Shown here in pieces: positions 18,303 through 27,401 of a stretch of 64,000 nt of DNA. Position numbers and translations under genes: made by a program. The notes beneath the pieces were generated by a model. That model saw only the letters and a program-made list of their open reading frames with translations, ran no database searches and had not been told where the DNA came from. Positions within the stretch are counted from its first letter, which is position 1. Each line of letters opens with the position of its first letter. The stretch lies in the NCBI GenBank assembly GCA_029237735.1, contig JAQZBU010000027.1, positions 33,344 through 97,343 on the forward strand. Reading direction: 5' to 3'. Source of the stretch: Ramlibacter sp. Lineage in GTDB: Bacteria > Pseudomonadota > Gammaproteobacteria > Burkholderiales > Burkholderiaceae_C.

Positions 18303-18557
18303 TTGAATTCCAAAGACAACATCACCGTAGGCAAGTACCTGATTTCGCCCCTGACCAAACCTCTCGCGAACGGTTGGTACGCCTGCTCCGTCTCGATCCG
18401 TTCGGGCTCGGGCAGTGGCACGCATGACCGGGTGCTGCGCCTCACGCGCCTTTTCCAGACCAAGCTCGCAGCGGTGCGCTATGCCACCGCCGAAGGCCTG
18501 CAGTGGATCGGGCATTCCCACACCAGCGTCCAGGGCGCCGCCCTTGCCGCTATCTAG
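18303..18557 (+). CDS. conserved small hypothetical protein, TTG start
   Basis: An 84-residue hydrophilic protein (ITVGKYLISPLTK, NGWYACSVSIRSG, THDRVLRLTRLF). The pattern looks like a small nucleic-acid or surface-binding domain, but I do not recognise the family. The only reasonable start is TTG; no ATG or GTG precedes the conserved region in frame. It lies 21 bases before infA, so the two are probably co-expressed. Confidence 0.6.
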   Translation: MNSKDNITVGKYLISPLTKPLANGWYACSVSIRSGSGSGTHDRVLRLTRLFQTKLAAVRYATAEGLQWIGHSHTSVQGAALAAI

Positions 18558-18578
18558 ACCCAGCACAGGAGACTCACC

Positions 18579-18830
18579 ATGGCCAAGGAAGAACTGATCG
18601 AGATGAAGGGGCACGTGGACGAAGTGCTGCCCGACTCGCGCTTTCGCGTGACGCTGGAGAACGGTCACCAGGTCATCTGCTACACCGGTGGCAAGATGCG
18701 CAAGCACCATATCCGCATCATCGCCGGCGACAACGTGTCGCTGGAAATGTCCCCCTACGATTTGACCAAGGGCCGAATCACGTTCCGCCACATTGCCGGT
18801 CGAAGCGGCCCGCCGCCGGCTCGCCGCTGA
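18579..18830 (+). CDS. infA: translation initiation factor IF-1
   Basis: An 83-residue S1/OB-fold protein beginning [11 protein letters not shown] and containing [19 protein letters not shown] and [18 protein letters not shown], diagnostic of IF-1. It occupies the 30S A site during initiation. Lacking ribosomal-protein neighbours, it is probably the second infA copy that many Burkholderiales carry. The C-terminal extension ([10 protein letters not shown]) is longer than in the canonical 72-residue form. Confidence 0.95.
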   Translation: MAKEELIEMKGHVDEVLPDSRFRVTLENGHQVICYTGGKMRKHHIRIIAGDNVSLEMSPYDLTKGRITFRHIAGRSGPPPARR

Positions 18831-18856
18831 GTTCGCGGCTCAGGCCGGAACGTCGT

Positions 18857-18937
18857 GCCTGCATCGCTGCACAGTGCAGGCCTGAACATGAGTCGCCTAC
18901 GCTGCGCAGGTGCCCAGGCGCCACGCTTCGGCGACTC
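18857..18937. repeat. two successive hairpins downstream of infA
   Basis: GCCTGCA/TGCAGGC (18857-18863 and 18875-18881) and GAGTCGCC/GGCGACTC (18890-18897 and 18930-18937) are exact inverted repeats. No T-tract follows, so they are either a Rho-dependent end or structure in the leader of the next gene. Confidence 0.45.
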
Positions 18938-19012
18938 AGTCCTACACGGCTCGGTCAACGCCGAGCTGATAGTCGCCGTTGTAACCAAATCACCACTTCC
19001 GGGGATCCCCCA

Positions 19013-19540
19013 ATGACCGCTTTCAAGACAACCCGGCGCGCTATCGCACTGCTGGCTTGCGCCTTCCTGCTTTCAGCACCGGCCCTGGCCGAAAAACCCG
19101 AGCATGCGGGCGGCAAGGGCAAGGGCGGCGACAAGCAGGAGCAGAAGGCGCAGAAGCGTGCAGATAAGCAGTATGACAAGGCCGAGAAACGCGCCGAGAA
19201 GCGCGAGCGCCAGGAGATCAAGCACGGCGGGTACTTCAACGACGAACATCGCACCTACGTGCGCCAGTACTACACGCAGTACTACGCCGAGAAGCATCGC
19301 TGCCCGCCCGGCCTGGCCAAAAAGAACAACGGATGCATGCCCCCGGGCCAGGCTCGCAAGTGGCAAGTCGGCCAGCCGATACCCTCCGGCGTCGCGGTTT
19401 ATTCCGTGCCCCAGCCGGTCATGGTCCACCTGCCGCCTGCGCCTTACGGCTATCGCTACGCGCGCGTCGGCGGCGACATCGTGCTGATCCAGGTGCAGGG
19501 CAACATCATCGTTGACATCATCCAGGCATTGCTGGGCTGA
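19013..19540 (+). CDS. RcnB-like secreted protein (copy 1)
   Basis: A 175-residue periplasmic protein: signal peptide 1-26, a Lys/Glu/Gln-rich helical linker (about 30-65), a globular part with a CPPGLAKKNNGCMPPGQARK segment carrying two cysteines, and a closing YGYRYARVGGDIVLIQ block. The RcnB/CigR family is linked to nickel/cobalt homeostasis and virulence modulation in enterobacteria. It is one of three such proteins within 5 kb. Confidence 0.8.
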   Translation: MTAFKTTRRAIALLACAFLLSAPALAEKPEHAGGKGKGGDKQEQKAQKRADKQYDKAEKRAEKRERQEIKHGGYFNDEHRTYVRQYYTQYYAEKHRCPPGLAKKNNGCMPPGQARKWQVGQPIPSGVAVYSVPQPVMVHLPPAPYGYRYARVGGDIVLIQVQGNIIVDIIQALLG

Positions 19541-19564
19541 GCCCCTCGTCCCCATCCCGAAAGA

Positions 19565-19586
19565 AGCGCCGCGAGGCGCTTTTTTC
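19565..19586 (+). terminator. Rho-independent terminator
   Basis: AAGCGCC and GGCGCTT form a 7-bp stem with a GCGA tetraloop followed by a run of six T residues, 25 bases after the stop of the first RcnB-like gene. Confidence 0.9.
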
Positions 19587-19663
19587 ATGCCTTGTCCTAC
19601 AGCCGGGGCAGGCCCTTGAACCGACAGTGTGCGGATGTTTGGCAAGCCCTGTTGGAGACACAG

Positions 19664-20143
19664 ATGAGTCCCTCGAAGCAGTTCCGTTGCCTGTTGGCAG
19701 TGGCTGTCGCCATGCTCGCCGCGGCGGGCCCCGCCGGTGCCGCAAAACCGGAAGCCAAGCAGGCGCAGGCCCCTGCAGAGCAGGCCGCGTCATCGCCGCC
19801 CGGCAAAGCCAGCTACGGCGTGAAGTTCGGCGGCTTTTTCAATGAGCAGCACAAGAAGGCAGTTCGCGCCGCGTTTGCGCAGCGCTATGCGCGCGCGAAG
19901 GATTGCCCCGAGGGCATGGAGCGCGCCGCGAAGAAATGCGCGCCCCCGGTCGAGGGCCGCTACTGGGCGGTCGGGCAGACACTGCAGCCTGCGGTAAAGG
20001 CCCACCCGGTTCCCGATGCGATCAAGGCGAAGCTGCCGCCCGCGCCGGACGGTTATGAATACCTCATGGCCGGACAGGACATCCTGCTCGTGTCAAAGGC
20101 TATCCACCTCGTGGTTGACATGATCGAGGATGTGACGGGCTGA
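19664..20143 (+). CDS. RcnB-like secreted protein (copy 2)
   Basis: A 159-residue protein with a signal peptide (1-26), an Ala/Gln-rich linker and the same C-terminal layout as copy 1: a CPEGMERAAKKCAPP pair of cysteines, then GRYWAVGQ and GYEYLMAGQDILLVS. GGAGA precedes this ATG; an upstream in-frame ATG would not start with a signal peptide. A divergent tandem duplicate of copy 1. Confidence 0.78.
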   Translation: MSPSKQFRCLLAVAVAMLAAAGPAGAAKPEAKQAQAPAEQAASSPPGKASYGVKFGGFFNEQHKKAVRAAFAQRYARAKDCPEGMERAAKKCAPPVEGRYWAVGQTLQPAVKAHPVPDAIKAKLPPAPDGYEYLMAGQDILLVSKAIHLVVDMIEDVTG

Positions 20144-20147
20144 CCGC

Positions 20148-21335
20148 TCAGGGTTTCAGCCAGCGCCGCAGGCGCCGGTACACGGCCTTGCTGCCCAGCA
20201 GGTCGAGGTGGTTCACGCCGCGCGCGACCCATTGGTGCGACAGCGGAATGTGCAGGTCGCGCGTCGGCTTTGCGTGGCGGCCCAGCGCGCTCGTGAGCGG
20301 CACCAGGCCGTCGCCCAGCCATTCGTCCGTCGCGCCTTCACCGACCGCACCGGCAACGGCATAGCAGGCCACCCCGTGCGGCAGCGGCACCGGAGCCCGT
20401 GTATCGCGATGCGCGAAGCGGTTGTCGGCCCAGTCCTGGTCCAGCAGGTTGCCGTGCCTCAAGTCCGTGATGCCCGAACTGCGCAAACCCGAGAGCCGGG
20501 TGAAGGGCGCGACGTACGGGCTCACGCCAAGCCCCCCGTGTAGCCAGTTGCCGCCGCGCTCGAGCGGCGCACCGTGGTGCGGCGTGCCCAGGAACACCAG
20601 TTGCTTCAGCTTGGCGGGCCATTGCATCCCGGCGTGCATGGCTTCATGCAATGCGCTGCGCACTACGAGGCCGCCCATGCTGTGTCCGATAACGGCCAGG
20701 CTCTCGACCGCGACCGGCCAGCTCTCCAGGAGGGCTTCCAGTTGCGCCGCGAGTTCGGCGCCGTTGGCCGAGACGTGAAGCCCGCTGTTGTAGCGCGCGT
20801 ACACCGGGCAATAGCCCAGTGAGGCCAGCGCCTGGCCGTGGTCGTGGCCATCGCGCGTCCACTGGTGATCGGTCATGCACAAACCATGAACCAGCAACAG
20901 CACGCGCGGGCCCCTGGCCGCATCGGCGGGGCGCGGCCGAAGCGACATGTGGATGGCGAGCGGGTTGCCGGTGCGTTCGAGATGGTCGCCCATCACGCCG
21001 TTGAGCGCGGCGACGACCGCGTCGCGATTCGCGGCGGCCTTGCCGTCGGGCAGTTCCTGCAGCGATGCCGGGAGGACGGCTTCGACGCCCGCCAACGCCG
21101 TATCGAGCGCCTTGCCGACGAGCCCTGTAGTGCCGTGGATGCTGCGATAGACCAGGCCGGTAATGCCGGTCGTGGGCGTGTCTGCCAGCGAGCCGAGCGG
21201 CGGTGGCACGCGCGCGATGCGCGAATGCATCGCCTCGACGATGCCCGTCACGCCTTTCACGCCATCGATCACCAGGCGGGCGCCGCCGCGCAAGTCGGCG
21301 AGCGCGCCCGTCCGGTGCTTCAAAACCTTCGTCAA
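20148..21335 (-). CDS. PGAP1-like alpha/beta hydrolase
   Basis: A 395-residue protein. The oxyanion motif LLVHGLCM is at about 147-154, the nucleophile S219 in GHSMGG, and GTPHHGAPLE follows, as in PGAP1/lipase-like esterases. The N-terminal 120 residues are a helical region with repeated GxTGxV patterns (GVTGIVE, GITGLVY, GTTGLVG). No signal peptide is evident. The substrate is probably a lipid or ester, but is unassigned. Confidence 0.8.
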   Translation of the reverse strand: MTKVLKHRTGALADLRGGARLVIDGVKGVTGIVEAMHSRIARVPPPLGSLADTPTTGITGLVYRSIHGTTGLVGKALDTALAGVEAVLPASLQELPDGKAAANRDAVVAALNGVMGDHLERTGNPLAIHMSLRPRPADAARGPRVLLLVHGLCMTDHQWTRDGHDHGQALASLGYCPVYARYNSGLHVSANGAELAAQLEALLESWPVAVESLAVIGHSMGGLVVRSALHEAMHAGMQWPAKLKQLVFLGTPHHGAPLERGGNWLHGGLGVSPYVAPFTRLSGLRSSGITDLRHGNLLDQDWADNRFAHRDTRAPVPLPHGVACYAVAGAVGEGATDEWLGDGLVPLTSALGRHAKPTRDLHIPLSHQWVARGVNHLDLLGSKAVYRRLRRWLKP

Positions 21336-21339
21336 ATGG

Positions 21340-21477
21340 CTACTTCTTTTCCTTGCCGCGCGGGATCACCTGCGTCATGGGCGGCGTGGGACGGTCCGAC
21401 GCGCCCTGCTTGGGCGGTGAGTTGTCCTTCTTCGGTTTCTTCGCCATCTTGTTGCTGCGCTGGTCGCCTTTGGCCAT
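21340..21477 (-). CDS. 45-residue basic protein
   Basis: A very small, lysine-rich protein (MAKGDQRSNKMAKKPKKDN, ending PRGKEKK) with a perfect AAGGAGG ribosome site before the ATG. It sits directly upstream of the hydrolase gene with four bases between. The composition suggests nucleic-acid binding; function unknown. Confidence 0.65.
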   Translation of the reverse strand: MAKGDQRSNKMAKKPKKDNSPPKQGASDRPTPPMTQVIPRGKEKK

Positions 21478-21576
21478 GGGGTCCTCCTTGGGTGGATGAG
21501 GGATGCGAACTGATGGGGTAATGGTATCCGCAGTTGCGGGCGGGAATAATGGGAGTCCTTGCCCGATGGGAAACCC

Positions 21577-22512
21577 ATGACTGAACCCCAGACCTCTTTC
21601 GAAGTCCTTCCGCGCGACATCGCAGCGTACCGAGAGGGCAATACCTGCGTTGACTATGTCCACCGCTTCGAATCGGGCCGACCCGGCCCGCACGTGCTGG
21701 TGAACGCTCTGACGCACGGCAACGAGGTTTGCGGCATGGTCGCCGCGACGCACCTTCTGGACAATGAGGTGCGGCCGAAGATCGGCACGCTCACGGTGAG
21801 CTTCGCGAACGTGGCGGCCTATGAATCGTTCGACCGCGAGAACCCGTTTGCCAGCCGCCAGTTGGTGCACAACCTCAATCGCATCTGGTCGCCTGAATGG
21901 CTGGACGGCACGCAGGACAGTCCGGAGCTGCGGCGCGCCCGTGAGCTTCGCCCCGTGGTTGCCGCGGCGGACCATATCCTCGACATCCACTCCACGGCGC
22001 AAGTCGTCGCCCCGTTCTGGGTGTATCCCGGCTTCGCGCGCAACGCGGCGGCGGCGCTGGCCATCGGCGCACCGGACATCCACCTGGTCATGCCCAAGGG
22101 CCTGAACACCGGCACGCCTCTGATCCAGCATGGCCGACATGGAAGTGAAGAGGGCGAGGGCGTGGCGCTCGTGGCCGAATGCGGCCAGCACTTCCTGCAG
22201 TCTTCGGCGGACATGGCCATCGAAGTGACAATGCGATTTCTCGCGTATTTCGGGCTCGTGGACAGGGACGCGTCCGCGCGCGCAGCTTCCCCACCGCGGC
22301 GGTTCGAACTGCTGGCGACGCCCCTGATCAAGACGGAAAGCTTCGGCTTCGTGCGGCCCCTGGCCGGTCTGGAGACCTTCGCGAAGGGCGAGTTGATCGC
22401 CACCGACGGCCCCCATGAGATCCGCGCGCTGTGCGATGACTGCACGGTGTTCATGCCCGCGCGCACGCCGATTGTGGGCCGTGAAGCGGTGTACCTGACC
22501 CGTCCGTTATAG
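21577..22512 (+). CDS. succinylglutamate desuccinylase/aspartoacylase-type M14 peptidase
   Basis: A 311-residue zinc-dependent amide hydrolase. Zinc ligands are visible as H47 and E50 in THGNEVC and H138 in DIHST. The C-terminal region (PLAGLETFAKGELIATDG) is the beta-barrel cap of the AstE/AspA branch. The substrate could be an N-acyl amino acid. There is no arginine-succinyl pathway nearby, so the name is kept general. Confidence 0.85.
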   Translation: MTEPQTSFEVLPRDIAAYREGNTCVDYVHRFESGRPGPHVLVNALTHGNEVCGMVAATHLLDNEVRPKIGTLTVSFANVAAYESFDRENPFASRQLVHNLNRIWSPEWLDGTQDSPELRRARELRPVVAAADHILDIHSTAQVVAPFWVYPGFARNAAAALAIGAPDIHLVMPKGLNTGTPLIQHGRHGSEEGEGVALVAECGQHFLQSSADMAIEVTMRFLAYFGLVDRDASARAASPPRRFELLATPLIKTESFGFVRPLAGLETFAKGELIATDGPHEIRALCDDCTVFMPARTPIVGREAVYLTRPL

Positions 22513-22536
22513 CGCCCGCTTGCGCCATGACTTGCG

Positions 22537-23310
22537 TCAAGGACGCGGGGTGGTGTCGCAGGGTATCTTCATCGCATTCCATCCGATATGCGCAAATTCG
22601 GCCCTCAGCTGTCGCTTGACCTGCGCATCCAGCGCTCCCGACCAACCGAGCCCCCGCAGCGCCTGCAGCGTGACGGCAAGTTGGCGCCCGGCAAAGACGA
22701 TGCAGTTGCTCTTCTCCAAGGCAAGAACCTGCATCGCGTTCCCTGCGAAACTGCCGGCAATGCGCTGCGTGGCCGCCTCGTGGCCGGCGTCGTCCGCATG
22801 CAGGTTCACGACGAGCAGGCCGCCGGGGACGAGGGCACGGAAACAGGCATCGTAGAACACCTGCGAGGACAGCTGCGGCGGCAGGCCTGAGGCTTCGAAG
22901 GCGTCCACCAGCAGTACGTCGAACGCGCCGCGGCTGCGAGCCACGAAAGCGGCGCCGTCGTCACACACCACCTGGAACCGATCGTCATCGGCGGGAACGC
23001 CGAACTCCCGGCGCAGCGCGATGACGCCGGGATTGTTCTCCACGGCCGTGATGCGCGACGAGGGCAGGTGGCGGAGGCAAAACTTCGCAAGCGAGCCGCC
23101 GCCCAGCCCGATCATCGCGATGGCCCGCGGCTGCGGGTTCAGCAGCAGGAAGCCCATCATCGTGCGGGTGTAGTCGAGCTCCAGTTCATCCGGCCGGTCC
23201 GCGCGCATGCTACTTTGCACCTCGCCCATCGTGAAATGCAGCGAACGCACACCATCCTCGTTCACGACAAAGGGGGCATCGAAATTGAGGTTCTCGAACG
23301 GGCCGTTCAT
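22537..23310 (-). CDS. spermidine synthase-like methyltransferase-fold protein
   Basis: A 257-residue Rossmann protein with the SpeE-like glycine motif MIGLGGGSLAKF, the acidic strand end TAVENNP, and DDGAAF and LLVDAFE motifs. It resembles the aminopropyltransferase superfamily, but the polyamine-binding residues are not evident, so it may be a divergent methyltransferase. I start at MNGPFENL, directly before the conserved N-terminus. Confidence 0.78.
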   Translation of the reverse strand: MNGPFENLNFDAPFVVNEDGVRSLHFTMGEVQSSMRADRPDELELDYTRTMMGFLLLNPQPRAIAMIGLGGGSLAKFCLRHLPSSRITAVENNPGVIALRREFGVPADDDRFQVVCDDGAAFVARSRGAFDVLLVDAFEASGLPPQLSSQVFYDACFRALVPGGLLVVNLHADDAGHEAATQRIAGSFAGNAMQVLALEKSNCIVFAGRQLAVTLQALRGLGWSGALDAQVKRQLRAEFAHIGWNAMKIPCDTTPRP

Positions 23311-23444
23311 AGTGTGATTCTCGCCTGCACCCGGCCACCCGCACAGCTTGGCACCAGACTTTGCACGGCAGGCACCCGGGCTTTGCATGCCGTACACCTT
23401 GCGGGGCGACCCTGGAGGCAATCAACACCCAGAAGGGGTCACCC

Positions 23445-23957
23445 ATGAAATCAACCGCTATCGCATGTGCCATCGCCGCCGGCGCCCTCGGCTTCGGCTC
23501 ACTCTCATACGCCCAGGGTTACGATGGCCGTGGCGACCGCGACGGGTGGCGCGGCGATTCGCAGCGCGCGGACCGCGGCGACAGGCACCACCGTGGCGAG
23601 CAGCGCGCCGAGCGCCGCGAGAACCGCCAGGAATGGCGTGCCGCGCAGCGCCAGCAACGCCAATACGATCGTCGCAACCAGTACGTGCAACAGCCGCGGC
23701 AGCAATACGGGCAATACGACGCTTACCGCCAGTACGGGCAGCGCAGCCAATGGACGTCGCATGCGCACCGCTACCAGCGCGGCGACCACCTGCCCTACCA
23801 GTACCGTCAGCGCCAGTATTACGTGAACGACTGGCGCAGCAACCATCGCCTCTACGCGCCGCCGCAAGGCTACCAATGGGTGCAAGCCGACGGCGGCGAT
23901 TTCCTCCTGGTGGCTATCGCTACGGGCTTGATCGCGAATTTGCTGCTGAATCAGTAA
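23445..23957 (+). CDS. RcnB-like secreted protein (copy 3)
   Basis: A 170-residue protein: signal peptide 1-23, a long Arg/Gln/Asp-rich linker with GDR and RRQYDRRNQ repeats, then the RcnB domain (RGDHLPYQYR, YYVNDWR, LYAPPQGYQWVQADGGDFLLV) and a C-terminal hydrophobic stretch. It lacks the cysteine pair of the two copies 4 kb upstream. Closest in form to enterobacterial RcnB. Confidence 0.85.
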   Translation: MKSTAIACAIAAGALGFGSLSYAQGYDGRGDRDGWRGDSQRADRGDRHHRGEQRAERRENRQEWRAAQRQQRQYDRRNQYVQQPRQQYGQYDAYRQYGQRSQWTSHAHRYQRGDHLPYQYRQRQYYVNDWRSNHRLYAPPQGYQWVQADGGDFLLVAIATGLIANLLLNQ

Positions 23958-24030
23958 GCTTGCTCGCGTACGTCCTCACGGAGGGTGCGGGTGCGGCTGG
24001 GGCTGGGGCTGGGATACCCTTCACTCGATG

Positions 24031-24425
24031 ACCTCGCTTGCAAATCCGCGTGCGGGTAGCCTGTGCCGCGCGACGAGGCGGTCGGCCCTATGGGCCGACT
24101 GAACCTGCGATGAGCGGTTTTGCGGTCGCATCGCGCAACTCACTCCGCGCCCTGAGGCCTGTTGGCACGCCACCGGTGGAATACCACTCCTCTCGCGGCG
24201 CGGCGGGCGGTACCCGGCGGCGGCGATTTCTGTGGCGGCGAAGCAGCTTGGTCTGGGGACGGGCGCGAAGCGCTTCAATACTGACTCGCCGCAAGTGTTT
24301 GAGCGCAGAGCCGAAGGCGCGTAGCGAGTTTTGCGGCGCCGTCCCCAGGCCGAGACGCTTCGCGAAGTCGTAGCGAAGCGAAGACCGCCACAGTATGAGC
24401 TGCTGCCGGGTACCGCCTGCCGCGC
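24031..24425. repeat. dispersed palindromic repeat, copy A
   Basis: The gene-free interval 23958-24476 is mostly this element. Its blocks occur as reverse complements near 56.5-57.0 kb, including CTGCGATGAG(C/T)GGTTTTGCG, CGCAACTCACT, CCGGTGGAATACCA and a block around GGCCTGGGGACGG. It is also an imperfect long palindrome in itself: GGCGGTACCCGGC at 24206-24218 is the inverse of GCCGGGTACCGCC at 24405-24417. No transposase is encoded. It looks like a MITE-like or intergenic repeat family. Confidence 0.85.
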
Positions 24426-24476
24426 CGCGAGCGCCCGTCAACAGCCACCCCAAGACGCGAGCGCCCGCCACAAGAC

Positions 24477-24800
24477 CTAGAACGGCCCCGGCAATGCTTT
24501 AAAACCGAGCCAGGCCGCGCCGATAACTGCATTGACCGACACGCTTAACGCGCTCGGTATGTAGAAGAAAGCCGAGAGCGCGGGGGATTGCAGCAACAGC
24601 TCGACCAGGCCGCCCAAACCGTAGAAAAGCACCGTGCAGCCAGCCCAGCGCCGCATGTACGTGAGAAGCCAGTGCGCCCGCTCCTTGTTGTGGCGCCACG
24701 CCGCGGCGCGCTCAAGCTGGTTGCCGCAGCTGGCGTCCTTGAACAGCCAGCCGAAGAAGAAGTAGCGGTACAACAGGGTGCGAAAGGCGATGTGCTGCAC
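24477..24800 (-). CDS. small membrane protein of unknown function
   Basis: A 107-residue protein with a conserved-looking N-terminal half (YRYFFFGWLFKDAS, ERAAAWRHNKERAHWLL) and two predicted membrane helices at about 54-70 and 77-103. AAGGAG lies five bases before the GTG start. No family is recognised. It ends against repeat copy A. Confidence 0.65.
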   Translation of the reverse strand: MQHIAFRTLLYRYFFFGWLFKDASCGNQLERAAAWRHNKERAHWLLTYMRRWAGCTVLFYGLGGLVELLLQSPALSAFFYIPSALSVSVNAVIGAAWLGFKALPGPF

Positions 24801-24920
24801 GGCTTCTCCTTGTGATGCACGTGACGTGCTCCGTCAGCATCGTAGGGCAATCGCACAGGCACGCAACGTAGGACGAGTCCGATCCCGGCTCGGCGGTATG
24901 CCCTGCGTTGGTGCGTCGCT

Positions 24921-25952
24921 TCAGCCGTTCTGGATGCGGCTGACCAAAGCCTTCGTGAACGCCGCCGTGTTGGCGGTGCCGCCCAGATCGCCGGTACGCA
25001 CCTTGTCGATGTTCAGCGTGTCGTCGATCGCCTTGCGAAGGCGCGCCGCTTCCTCGGTCAGCTTGCAATGGTCCAGCATCATTCCGGCCGCGAGCAGCAA
25101 TGCGGTGGGATTGGCGATGCCCTTGCCGGCGATGTCGGGCGCTGAACCATGCACCGCCTCGAAAATGGCGGCGTCGGCGCCGATGTTGGCGCCCGGTGCC
25201 ATGCCGAGCCCGCCGACCAGCCCGGCCACCAGGTCCGACAGGATGTCGCCGAACAGGTTGGTGGTGACCAGCATGTCGAACTGCCAAGGGTTGAGAACGA
25301 GCTTCATGGCGCAGGCGTCGATGATGACTGTCTCCAGCTCGAACTTGCCTTTGTATTTCCGCTCGTACAGTTCCAGGCCGGTTTCCAGGAAGAGGCCGGT
25401 GAGCGCCTTCATGATGTTGGCCTTGTGCACGATGGCGACCTTCTTGCGGCCGACCTTGACGGCGTGGTCGAAGGCAAATTCGAGCAGGCGCAGGCTGCCG
25501 TGCCGCGTGTTCACGCCCGTGGCCATTGCCACCCCGCGCGGGTCGTTGCCGATCGGTATGTAGAGCTCGTGGCCGATGTACAACCCCTCGAGGTTTTCGC
25601 GAACGACGATGAGGTCGATCTTGTCGAAGCGCCCGCCGGGGATGATGGTGCGGGCGGGCCGCAAGTTGGCGTACAGCTGGAACTCCTCCCGCAGCCGGAC
25701 GTTGGACGAGCGGTAACCGCCGCCTGAGGGTGTCTCCAGCGGGCCCTTGAGCGCGAGCCGGGTGCGCCGGATGCTGTCCAGCGCCGCCGGGGGCAGGGGG
25801 TCTCCGGCGCTTTTGACGCCTGCCAGGCCGGCGTCCTGCCGTTCCCATTCGAATGGTGTGCCCAGGGCATCGAACGCGGCGAGGGCCGCGTCGACGATTT
25901 CGGGGCCGATGCCGTCACCGGGTATGAGGGTGGCGGGGATTTTGATAGCCAT
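24921..25952 (-). CDS. isocitrate/isopropylmalate dehydrogenase family enzyme
   Basis: A 343-residue decarboxylating dehydrogenase: IPGDGIGPE at the N-terminus, GPLETPSGGGYRSSNVRLR substrate loop, VVRENLEGLYIG, and HGSAPDIAGKGIANP near the nucleotide site. The serine in the TPSGGGYRSSN loop and the NAD-type pattern support NAD-dependent isocitrate dehydrogenase of the TCA cycle rather than LeuB. It is downstream of dbpA by 32 bases. Confidence 0.88.
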   Translation of the reverse strand: MAIKIPATLIPGDGIGPEIVDAALAAFDALGTPFEWERQDAGLAGVKSAGDPLPPAALDSIRRTRLALKGPLETPSGGGYRSSNVRLREEFQLYANLRPARTIIPGGRFDKIDLIVVRENLEGLYIGHELYIPIGNDPRGVAMATGVNTRHGSLRLLEFAFDHAVKVGRKKVAIVHKANIMKALTGLFLETGLELYERKYKGKFELETVIIDACAMKLVLNPWQFDMLVTTNLFGDILSDLVAGLVGGLGMAPGANIGADAAIFEAVHGSAPDIAGKGIANPTALLLAAGMMLDHCKLTEEAARLRKAIDDTLNIDKVRTGDLGGTANTAAFTKALVSRIQNG

Positions 25953-25984
25953 GGGAAGCTCTTTCGTAACTGGTTGCGGCAAGC

Positions 25985-27376
25985 TTACTCCAGCAGCCGG
26001 ACCTTCACGCTCTTGCCCTTGATGCGGCCGTCGTTCAGCCGCCGCTCCGCGTCGTGCGCGATACCGCGATCCACCGCCACGTAGGTGGAGAACTCGTTCA
26101 CATCGATCTTGCCGATCTGCTCGCGCGTATAGCCCAGGTCGGCCGTGAGCGCGCCCAGCACGTCGCCGGGGCGGATTTTCTCCTTGCGCCCGCCCTGGAT
26201 GTGCAAGGTGGACATCGGCGGCACGAGCGGGCCTTTGCCGGTCGGTTTCAATTCGTCCAGCTTGTGCCACTCGGATTCCCGGCCCTGCAGCAGTTCGATC
26301 TTGCCCACCGAGCCCATCTCGTCCATGCTCGCCAGGTTCAGCACCAGGCCGGTCTCGCCGGCGCGGCCGGTGCGGCCGATGCGATGGATGTGCACCTCGG
26401 AGTCGGGCGTGACATCCACGTTGATCACGGCCGCGAGGCTGGCGATGTCCAGCCCCCGCGCGGCGACATCCGTGGCCACCAGCACGGAGCAGCTGCGGTT
26501 GGAAAAGCGCACCAGGACCTGGTCGCGCTCGCGCTGTTCCAGCTCGCCATAGAGCGCCAGCGCACTGAAGCCCTGGGCCTGCAGCGCATCCACGAGCTTC
26601 TTGCACTGCGCCTTGGTGTTGCAAAAGGCCAGTGCGCTGGCGGGGCGGAAGTGGTTGAGCAGCAGGCTCACGGCGCCAATTCGCTCACTGTCTTTCACTT
26701 CGTACCAGCGCTGCTCGATCTGCCCGCCCGCGTGCTGCGCCTCGACCTTCACGGTTACCGGCTCGCGCATGAACTGCGCCGCGAGCTTCGCAATGCCTTC
26801 GGGATACGTGGCCGAGAACAGCAGCGTCTGTCGTGCCTTGGGGCATTGGCGGGCCACGGTGACGATGTCATCGAAGAACCCCATGTCCAGCATGCGGTCG
26901 GCCTCATCCAGCACCAGCGTGTTGAGCGCGTCGAGCTTCAGGCTTTCGCGCGCCAGGTGGTCCATCACGCGGCCCGGCGTGCCCACGACGATGTGTGCGC
27001 CGTGTTCGAGTGTCGCGAGCTGGCCGCGCAGCGGCACGCCGCCGCACAGCGTCACGACCTTGATGTTGTCATCGGCACGCGCCAGCCGGCGGATTTCGGT
27101 CGTCACCTGGTCGGCAAGCTCGCGCGTGGGGCACAGCACCAGCGACTGCACGGCGAATCGGCGCGCGTTCAGGTTGGCCAGAAGCGTCAGCGCGAAGGCG
27201 GCAGTCTTGCCGCTGCCGGTTTTCGCCTGGGCGATGATGTCCTTGCCCAGCAGCGCCGAAGGCAGGCTCGCTGCCTGGATAGGCGTCATCTCGAGGTATC
27301 CCAGCCGTTCGAGGTTCGCGAGTGTGGCGGGGCTCAGGGGGAGGGTGGAGAAACGGGTCTCGGGGGCTTTGCTCAT
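25985..27376 (-). CDS. dbpA: ATP-dependent RNA helicase DbpA
   Basis: A 463-residue DEAD-box helicase: Q-motif region MTPIQAASLP, motif I AKTGSGKT, PTRELA, motif II DEAD, SAT, and motif VI HRIGRTGR. The C-terminal DbpA RNA-binding domain (GKIDVNEFSTYVAV, GKSVKVRLLE) targets 23S rRNA hairpin 92 during 50S assembly. The ATG at MSKAPE is chosen because upstream in-frame residues have no helicase character. Confidence 0.95.
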   Translation of the reverse strand: MSKAPETRFSTLPLSPATLANLERLGYLEMTPIQAASLPSALLGKDIIAQAKTGSGKTAAFALTLLANLNARRFAVQSLVLCPTRELADQVTTEIRRLARADDNIKVVTLCGGVPLRGQLATLEHGAHIVVGTPGRVMDHLARESLKLDALNTLVLDEADRMLDMGFFDDIVTVARQCPKARQTLLFSATYPEGIAKLAAQFMREPVTVKVEAQHAGGQIEQRWYEVKDSERIGAVSLLLNHFRPASALAFCNTKAQCKKLVDALQAQGFSALALYGELEQRERDQVLVRFSNRSCSVLVATDVAARGLDIASLAAVINVDVTPDSEVHIHRIGRTGRAGETGLVLNLASMDEMGSVGKIELLQGRESEWHKLDELKPTGKGPLVPPMSTLHIQGGRKEKIRPGDVLGALTADLGYTREQIGKIDVNEFSTYVAVDRGIAHDAERRLNDGRIKGKSVKVRLLE

Positions 27377-27401
27377 GACCCGATTGTCGCGGGTGTTTGC
27401 C

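Noticed and set aside
24031..24425. Insertion sequence at repeat copy A
   Set aside because: No transposase frame and no target-site duplication visible; it fits a noncoding repeat.
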